Shown here: in pieces, positions 32,826-37,402 of the stretch
Numbering within the stretch: position 1 is the stretch's first letter
How the letters are laid out: each line of letters begins with the position of its first letter
Assembly: GCA_036514535.1 (NCBI GenBank)
Contig: DATBWZ010000141.1
Location: 1-37,402 of the forward strand
DNA from: DATBWZ01 sp036514535
GTDB taxonomy: Bacteria > JAMCPX01 > DATBWZ01
Length of the DNA: 37,402 nt
Direction: 5' to 3'
Program-made: the position numbers and the translations under genes
Notes under the pieces: generated by a model
The model's input: only the letters and a program-made list of their open reading frames with translations
Database searches by the model: none
Told to the model about the DNA's origin: nothing

Positions 32826-35387
32826 ATGCCTGAGCGTCTGTTTCTTATTGATTCAAGTTCGCTTTTATTCAGAGCCTATCATGCTATCCCTTATCTATCA
32901 AATTTAAAGGGCTTGCCCACTAATGCTCTCTTAGGATTTACCAATATGCTGCTGAAAATTCTAAGGGTGCACAAACCCGACTACGTTATTACTGTGCTTG
33001 ATTCAAGGAAACCGACCTTCAGGGATGCAATTTTTGCAGAATACAAAGCAAACCGTCCGGAAACTCCCTCTGACTTAATAATGCAGATCCCTTACATGAC
33101 GAAAATAACAGAAGCATTAGGTATTGGAACAATTGAAAAAGAGGGGTATGAGGCGGATGACCTGATTGCAACCATTGCGGAAAGAATGAAGGGATCCGGT
33201 ATCATGGTTATGGTAGTGACAGGCGACAAGGATATGATGCAGATCGTAAGTCCGCAGGTTAATATTCTTGATACAATGAAGGATGCTGTGGTGGCCCCTG
33301 TTGATGTGGAAGAGCGGCTTGGCGTTCCGCCGGAAAGGGTTGCAGATCTGCTTGCGCTTGCCGGCGATGCCATTGATAACATACCAGGAATAAAGGGTAT
33401 CGGAAACAAAACCGCTGTGAAATTGATCCGGGAATACGGCAGCATTGAAAAAATTCTTGAAAATGTAAACAATCTGAATCCGGAACGGCTCAGGAATCTG
33501 ATAGGAGGATCCTCTGAGCAATTGAAGCTAAACAAGAAGCTGGCCTCGCTTGAGAAATCGGTAACTATTGATTTCACTTTCCATAAATACAGGCAGCAGC
33601 CCTATGACAGGGATAAATTGAGAGAACTCTTCCGCGAACTGCAATTTTACAGATTGCTTGCGGATATTGAGTCCGGGGATGCTATTGAGACGGACTTTTT
33701 GTTTCTTGAAAACAAAGACCAGGTCAATAAATTAATTGAAAGCATAAAAGGAAAGGATATTGGCATATCAATAAGCGAGGATCTTAGTACGCTGTCAGTA
33801 TCTGCGGCACCTGGACAGGCAAGGGCATTTGCTTTTAGTCCGGAATCTTTAAACACTATTTTTCAGAATGCATCCCTTGCTTATTTTTTTGATGCAAAAA
33901 AATGGATTAAATCCCTTAGAAAAGAGCAGGTTAAAGTTCCAGCTAATGCTGGGGATATTAGGCTGTTATCATACCTGCTCTATCCGAACTTCAACGATCA
34001 TGAGATTGATTCCATTATACTGAGGGAACTGGGTAAAAATATCCCGCGCAGCAAAAAAGAGGGGGGTCCGCTTTTTGAAAACAGTTCCTCAAGCAGTATC
34101 ATGGCGGAGAGCAGTTTAATTCTTGAGGCCGGCAGAAAACTCTACGAATGCATCCGTTCCGCTGAAATGGAAAGCCTTTACATGAATATTGAACTGCCAA
34201 TTTCAACCGTCCTGGCAGAAATGGAGAGCAGGGGCATACGGGTGAACAGGGATCTGCTCTTAAAAATTGACAGCAGATTGCACGCGGAACTTGAACAGAA
34301 CCGGTTGGCAATTTTTGAGCTCGCAGGAGAGGAATTCAATATTGATTCTCCGAAACAACTTCAGTACGTCCTTTTTGAGAAATTAAAACTGCCCAGAAAA
34401 CGCCGGACAAAAACGGGTTACTCCACCGACAGCGAGGTTCTTCAGGAACTTTCGGGAACCTATGCATTGCCGGCAAAGATCATCCAATACAGGACACTTT
34501 CAAAGCTAAGAAGCACCTATATTCAGCCGCTGCTTAAATTCATAAACCCTGTTACAGGCAGGATACATCCAGTGTTCCATCAGGATGTTGCTGCCACAGG
34601 AAGGCTATCCTGCTCTGATCCTAATCTTCAGAACATCCCTGTCCGAGGGGAGGATGGAACCGGGGTGAGGAGCGCTTTTATTGCAGACAACGGAATGTTG
34701 CTTTTATCTGCCGATTATTCACAGATAGAATTGAGGCTGCTTGCGCACTTTTCCAGGGATGAAAACCTTATACAAAAATTCAGAAGCGGAGTTGATATTC
34801 ATACCGCAACGGCCGCAAGGCTATCGGGGATTCAGGAGCATGAGGTTTCTTCTGAAATGAGGCGGAGGGCAAAGGTTATAAATTATGGGATACTTTATGG
34901 CATGGGACCATCAGGACTTTCAAGGGAGCTGAATATTCCTTACGAAGAGGCGGAATCCTTCATCAACGAGTACTTTTTAAAATATCCCACCGTAAGAGAA
35001 TATCTTGACAGTATCCTGGATTTCGCAAGGCGGCACAAACATGTCAAGACGCTCCTGGGCAGGATCAGGCATGTCCCCGATATTCTGAGTCCTGCGGACC
35101 ACATAAGAAGATCATCGGAAAGGATCGCGGTGAATACGGTAATGCAGGGCAGCGCATCTGATATTGTCAAAATGGCAATGATTAAAATTTTCAGGAGGCT
35201 GTCATCGGAGGGAGTGCGGGCATGGCTCCTTCTCCAGGTTCACGACGAATTGCTCTTTGAATTTGATGAAAAAACCGCGGATATTGTAAAGCTATTGGTA
35301 AAGGAGGAGATGGAGAGCGCTGTTTCACTTGGAATTCCTCTGATTGTGGGAATAGGAACGGGCAGAAATTGGGGGGAGGCTCATTGA
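32826..35387 (+). CDS. polA: DNA polymerase I (5'-exonuclease and polymerase; 3'-exonuclease degenerate)
   Basis: 853 aa, replication/repair polymerase that removes RNA primers. The 5'-nuclease domain (about 1-290) is intact: LIDSSSLLFRAYHA, YKANRPETP, EGYEADD, VTGDKDMMQ and GDAIDNIPGIKGIGNKTA. The middle domain (about 300-460) lacks the DxE, Asp and YxxxD residues needed for 3'-5' proofreading, as in Taq and Bst enzymes. Polymerase motifs: A LLLSADYSQIELRLLAH, B RRRAKVINYGILYGMG, C LLQVHDELLFE. The start ATG has only a weak GAAGAG site. A loose promoter pair TTGCAA-N17-GATTAT (32772-32800) precedes it. Followed by a regulator with its own promoter. Confidence 0.97.
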   Translation: MPERLFLIDSSSLLFRAYHAIPYLSNLKGLPTNALLGFTNMLLKILRVHKPDYVITVLDSRKPTFRDAIFAEYKANRPETPSDLIMQIPYMTKITEALGIGTIEKEGYEADDLIATIAERMKGSGIMVMVVTGDKDMMQIVSPQVNILDTMKDAVVAPVDVEERLGVPPERVADLLALAGDAIDNIPGIKGIGNKTAVKLIREYGSIEKILENVNNLNPERLRNLIGGSSEQLKLNKKLASLEKSVTIDFTFHKYRQQPYDRDKLRELFRELQFYRLLADIESGDAIETDFLFLENKDQVNKLIESIKGKDIGISISEDLSTLSVSAAPGQARAFAFSPESLNTIFQNASLAYFFDAKKWIKSLRKEQVKVPANAGDIRLLSYLLYPNFNDHEIDSIILRELGKNIPRSKKEGGPLFENSSSSSIMAESSLILEAGRKLYECIRSAEMESLYMNIELPISTVLAEMESRGIRVNRDLLLKIDSRLHAELEQNRLAIFELAGEEFNIDSPKQLQYVLFEKLKLPRKRRTKTGYSTDSEVLQELSGTYALPAKIIQYRTLSKLRSTYIQPLLKFINPVTGRIHPVFHQDVAATGRLSCSDPNLQNIPVRGEDGTGVRSAFIADNGMLLLSADYSQIELRLLAHFSRDENLIQKFRSGVDIHTATAARLSGIQEHEVSSEMRRRAKVINYGILYGMGPSGLSRELNIPYEEAESFINEYFLKYPTVREYLDSILDFARRHKHVKTLLGRIRHVPDILSPADHIRRSSERIAVNTVMQGSASDIVKMAMIKIFRRLSSEGVRAWLLLQVHDELLFEFDEKTADIVKLLVKEEMESAVSLGIPLIVGIGTGRNWGEAH

Positions 35388-35401
35388 GATATTCTTGAGT
35401 T

Positions 35402-35428
35402 TTGAAAAATTATAATTTATAGTATAAT
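35402..35428 (+). promoter_or_regulatory. Promoter of the NtrC-like regulator
   Basis: TTGAAA (35402-35407), 15-base spacer, TATAAT (35423-35428). AAGGAG (35438-35443) lies six bases before ATG 35450. The short spacer lowers confidence, but the boxes and the A/T-rich setting fit. Confidence 0.55.
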
Positions 35429-35449
35429 TGGTTGCATAAGGAGAAGGTT

Positions 35450-36751
35450 ATGGGTGAGGAGAAGGTAGAAAAAAGGGTTGGTAAATTACTTGTTGTAGAT
35501 GATGACCTTATTCTCCTGGGCGAACTCAAAAAAAATCTTGAGTCTCAGGGGTATTCTGTTACTACTGCTACGGACGGGATGGCTGGTCTGATGCTCTGCC
35601 TTAAGGAGGATTTTGACCTGGTTCTTACGGATATCCGAATGCCCAAGATGGGCGGAAGGGAGATGCTAAGAAAAATATTTATGAAGAATCCCCGGATACC
35701 TGTTATTGTTATGACGGCGTATGGAAATATTCAGGAAGCAGTGAAGACAATAAAAGAGGGTGTTAAGGATTATGTCATAAAACCGTTCAACTGGGATGAT
35801 CTCTACGGGAGAATTGGCAGGACTCTGGATTTATCCAAGGTTGACCTTGCAAGGAACAGATTTCAGGAACAGGTATCGCCAAGAAGAAAAACTGATTACA
35901 TAATCTCTCAGAACAAACTAATGGAGGAGATTTTTGCTCTTATAACACTGGCAGGGAAAAGAAAAGAGCCAGTGATTATAATTGGAGAAGAAGGAACTGA
36001 AAAGAATAAAATCGCAAGGGCGCTGCACTTCAGCGGAACAAGAGCAAGGGGATCTTTTGTTGAGATCAATTGCGGGATTTTTTCGGAAAAATTGATCTGG
36101 AATGATCTTGTCGGCAACAAAAATTCAACCGGACAGTTGTTACACCAAGCTATGAATGGAACCATTCATTTTGAAGATGTCCATAAACTCAGCATTCACT
36201 ATCTTCAGGAACTTATGGAGGTTTTAAAACTATATTATCCCCACACAGAGAATGATGCCGTACGGTTTGTCTTCTCATTCACCCCTGCAGAATACAAAGC
36301 AAATGAATTTTCTGGAATTATAATAAAGGTCCCGCCGCTAAGAGACCGCATTGACGATATTCCTATGCTCGCATACTATTTCCTTGAAGAGGTTATTTCT
36401 CAATTTCACAAAAGGGTGGATGGATTCACCGATGACGCTGTTAAAAAATTGCTTAGTTATTCCTGGCCCGATAATGTACATGAGTTGCAGCAAAAGGTAA
36501 GGGACGCAGTGATGCTTACCACAAAACAATTGATTTCCCCTGATGACCTCTTGCTGGAATCCTATATGGATTATACAACCCCGATCTCCTTCAAAGAAGC
36601 AAAACGGCGGTTTGAATTCAACTATGTTACAAGCTTGTTGCGATTCAGTGGAGGAAATGTATCAAGGGCTGCGCAGATCGCACATAAAGACAGAAAGGAT
36701 TTCTATTACCTTATGAGAAAACACAAAATGAATTCCAAGGACTTCAAGTAA
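35450..36751 (+). CDS. NtrC-like response regulator with eroded AAA+ domain
   Basis: 433 aa: receiver (about 12-125), AAA+-like domain (about 150-370), Fis-type helix-turn-helix (about 385-433). The receiver is intact: D17-D19, phospho-acceptor D61 (VLTDIRMP), T89, K111. The AAA+ part has lost key features: Walker A is GEEGTEKN (179-186) where the family has GESGTGKE, the GAFTGA sigma54-contact loop is missing from a shortened segment (about 219-236), and Walker B reads TIHFED in place of LFLDE. The HTH (GGNVSRAAQIAHKDRKDFYYLM) looks functional. I start at 35450 for its AAGGAG; a TTG at 35432 would add six residues. Inference: DNA-binding regulator that no longer activates sigma54 polymerase. 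No histidine kinase is adjacent. Confidence 0.88.
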   Translation: MGEEKVEKRVGKLLVVDDDLILLGELKKNLESQGYSVTTATDGMAGLMLCLKEDFDLVLTDIRMPKMGGREMLRKIFMKNPRIPVIVMTAYGNIQEAVKTIKEGVKDYVIKPFNWDDLYGRIGRTLDLSKVDLARNRFQEQVSPRRKTDYIISQNKLMEEIFALITLAGKRKEPVIIIGEEGTEKNKIARALHFSGTRARGSFVEINCGIFSEKLIWNDLVGNKNSTGQLLHQAMNGTIHFEDVHKLSIHYLQELMEVLKLYYPHTENDAVRFVFSFTPAEYKANEFSGIIIKVPPLRDRIDDIPMLAYYFLEEVISQFHKRVDGFTDDAVKKLLSYSWPDNVHELQQKVRDAVMLTTKQLISPDDLLLESYMDYTTPISFKEAKRRFEFNYVTSLLRFSGGNVSRAAQIAHKDRKDFYYLMRKHKMNSKDFK

Positions 36752-37402
36752 TATCGGGTTTCTCGCCGATATAACACGCTACCACACCCAAAGAGAATTT
36801 CATAAATCTAACATTTTCAAAACCGCATTCTTCAAAAATGCCCATCATTTCGTGATCGCGGGGAAAGGTCCTGATTGTATCCCGGAGATAGTAATAAGCC
36901 CTTGTCCCGGAAAGGATTTTTCCGAAAAAGGGTATTATATGCCCAAGATAAAATTCATATAAACTCCTCGCTATAACATTGCCGGGAAGAGAAAATTCAA
37001 GAACAGCAATTATACCTCCGGATTTTAAGACCCTGAAAATCTCCTGCAGGCCATTTTCCAAATCAATAAAGTTTCTTATACCGAACGCCACAGTAACACA
37101 ATCAAACGCAGATTCCTTAAAAGGGAGGTCTTCTGCATTACCAGAGAGATAGACAGGAAACTCTCCGTTACTTTTTGCCAGCCTGAGCATTTCAAGGCTC
37201 GGATCAATTCCAAAAACCCTGCTCTCTGAATTTTGCTTTAATGCCTCCAGTGCAACTTTTCCCGTACCGGTTGCCACATCAAGGATGGTTTCACAGTGTT
37301 TTGTTGTAGCAATCTTTACAACCTTTTTTCTCCAAATTCTGTCGGAACCAAGACTTAAAACAGTATTGATGAAATCATATCTGCCAGCGATCTCGGAGAA
37401 CA
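36744..37402 (-). CDS. ubiE: UbiE/MenG quinone methyltransferase (start beyond window)
   Basis: C-methyltransferase of menaquinone/ubiquinone synthesis. The frame is open to the right edge and reads FSEIAGRYDFINTVLSLG immediately there, matching the UbiE N-terminus (MFDEIAxRYDxxN), so only a few residues are missing; the final two bases TG could even be part of ATG. The SAM site is ILDVATGTGKVALEAL. The UbiE signatures AFGIRNFIDLENGLQEIFRVLKSGG and LEFSLPGN are present, ending at TGA 36744. An internal ATG-like start would drop the first 40 residues and is rejected. The stop overlaps the regulator's 3' end by eight bases. Confidence 0.94.
   Translation of the reverse strand, partial: FSEIAGRYDFINTVLSLGSDRIWRKKVVKIATTKHCETILDVATGTGKVALEALKQNSESRVFGIDPSLEMLRLAKSNGEFPVYLSGNAEDLPFKESAFDCVTVAFGIRNFIDLENGLQEIFRVLKSGGIIAVLEFSLPGNVIARSLYEFYLGHIIPFFGKILSGTRAYYYLRDTIRTFPRDHEMMGIFEECGFENVRFMKFSLGVVACYIGEKPDIT

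Noticed and set aside
33092..33577. 161-codon open frame on the minus strand
   Set aside because: Shadow of the polA 5'-nuclease region.

Overview
The window reads as a compact chromosome segment of a Gram-negative (didderm) bacterium. An O-antigen-type ABC exporter (Wzm/Wzt), dTDP-rhamnose genes and a heptosyltransferase-family (GT9) gene point to an outer membrane with surface polysaccharide. The mix of FHA/GAF/cyclase, pentapeptide, MJ0042 zinc-ribbon/DUF3426, LarE-like and TRAP genes is the sort found in Desulfobacterota, Nitrospirota, Myxococcota and candidate phyla such as Schekmanbacteria. I cannot assign a taxon from sequence alone. I found no tRNA, rRNA, CRISPR array, insertion sequence or phage gene, and no gene-free stretch longer than about 170 bases.

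Layout. Positions 1-13,174 are all on the minus strand. From right to left in transcription order they hold rlmE, an alpha/beta hydrolase, glpK, a Cys-rich GT9 glycosyltransferase and rmlA-C-D-B. A strong promoter then drives a sugar aminotransferase, a PglD-type acetyltransferase, Wzm, Wzt and two glycosyltransferases, the last cut by the window edge. The leftmost 4.4 kb is visibly AT-richer than the rest. Positions 13,237-15,124 hold a TRAP small/large permease pair with no binding protein. Positions 15,099-16,593 hold an overlapping ferredoxin and FAD oxidoreductase.

Positions 16,759-22,466 form a signalling block. It contains a DUF2905 membrane protein, a Ser/Thr kinase carrying about 22 tandem 13-residue helical units, a convergent FHA-GAF-adenylate cyclase, and a long pentapeptide-repeat / zinc-ribbon / membrane protein with an apparently leaderless promoter. 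Positions 22,518-24,530 are folD-gcvT (one-carbon metabolism) with a possible six-codon leader ORF between them. Positions 24,611-29,588 hold a secreted metallophosphoesterase, queG and, convergent to them, a three-gene operon: PP-loop thiolase-like, LarE, and a PhnP-like metallo-hydrolase. In that operon LarE and the hydrolase lie in the same reading frame, separated by one TAG, and the hydrolase has no ATG/GTG/TTG at its expected start.

Positions 29,683-37,402 hold tatA, an unrecognised helical-repeat protein, a zinc-ribbon/DUF3426 protein, truA, polA (proofreading motifs lost), an NtrC-like regulator whose AAA+ motifs are eroded, and the start-proximal part of ubiE.

Recurring traits: neighbouring genes overlap by ATGA or sit a few bases apart, four of five convergent gene pairs overlap at their stop codons, TTG/GTG starts are common, and several genes lack a Shine-Dalgarno but have a -10-like box close to the start codon. 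Starts at rmlB, folD, the hydrolase, the FAD oxidoreductase, DUF2905, truA and the response regulator were moved from the longest open frame on ribosome-site, overlap or family evidence.
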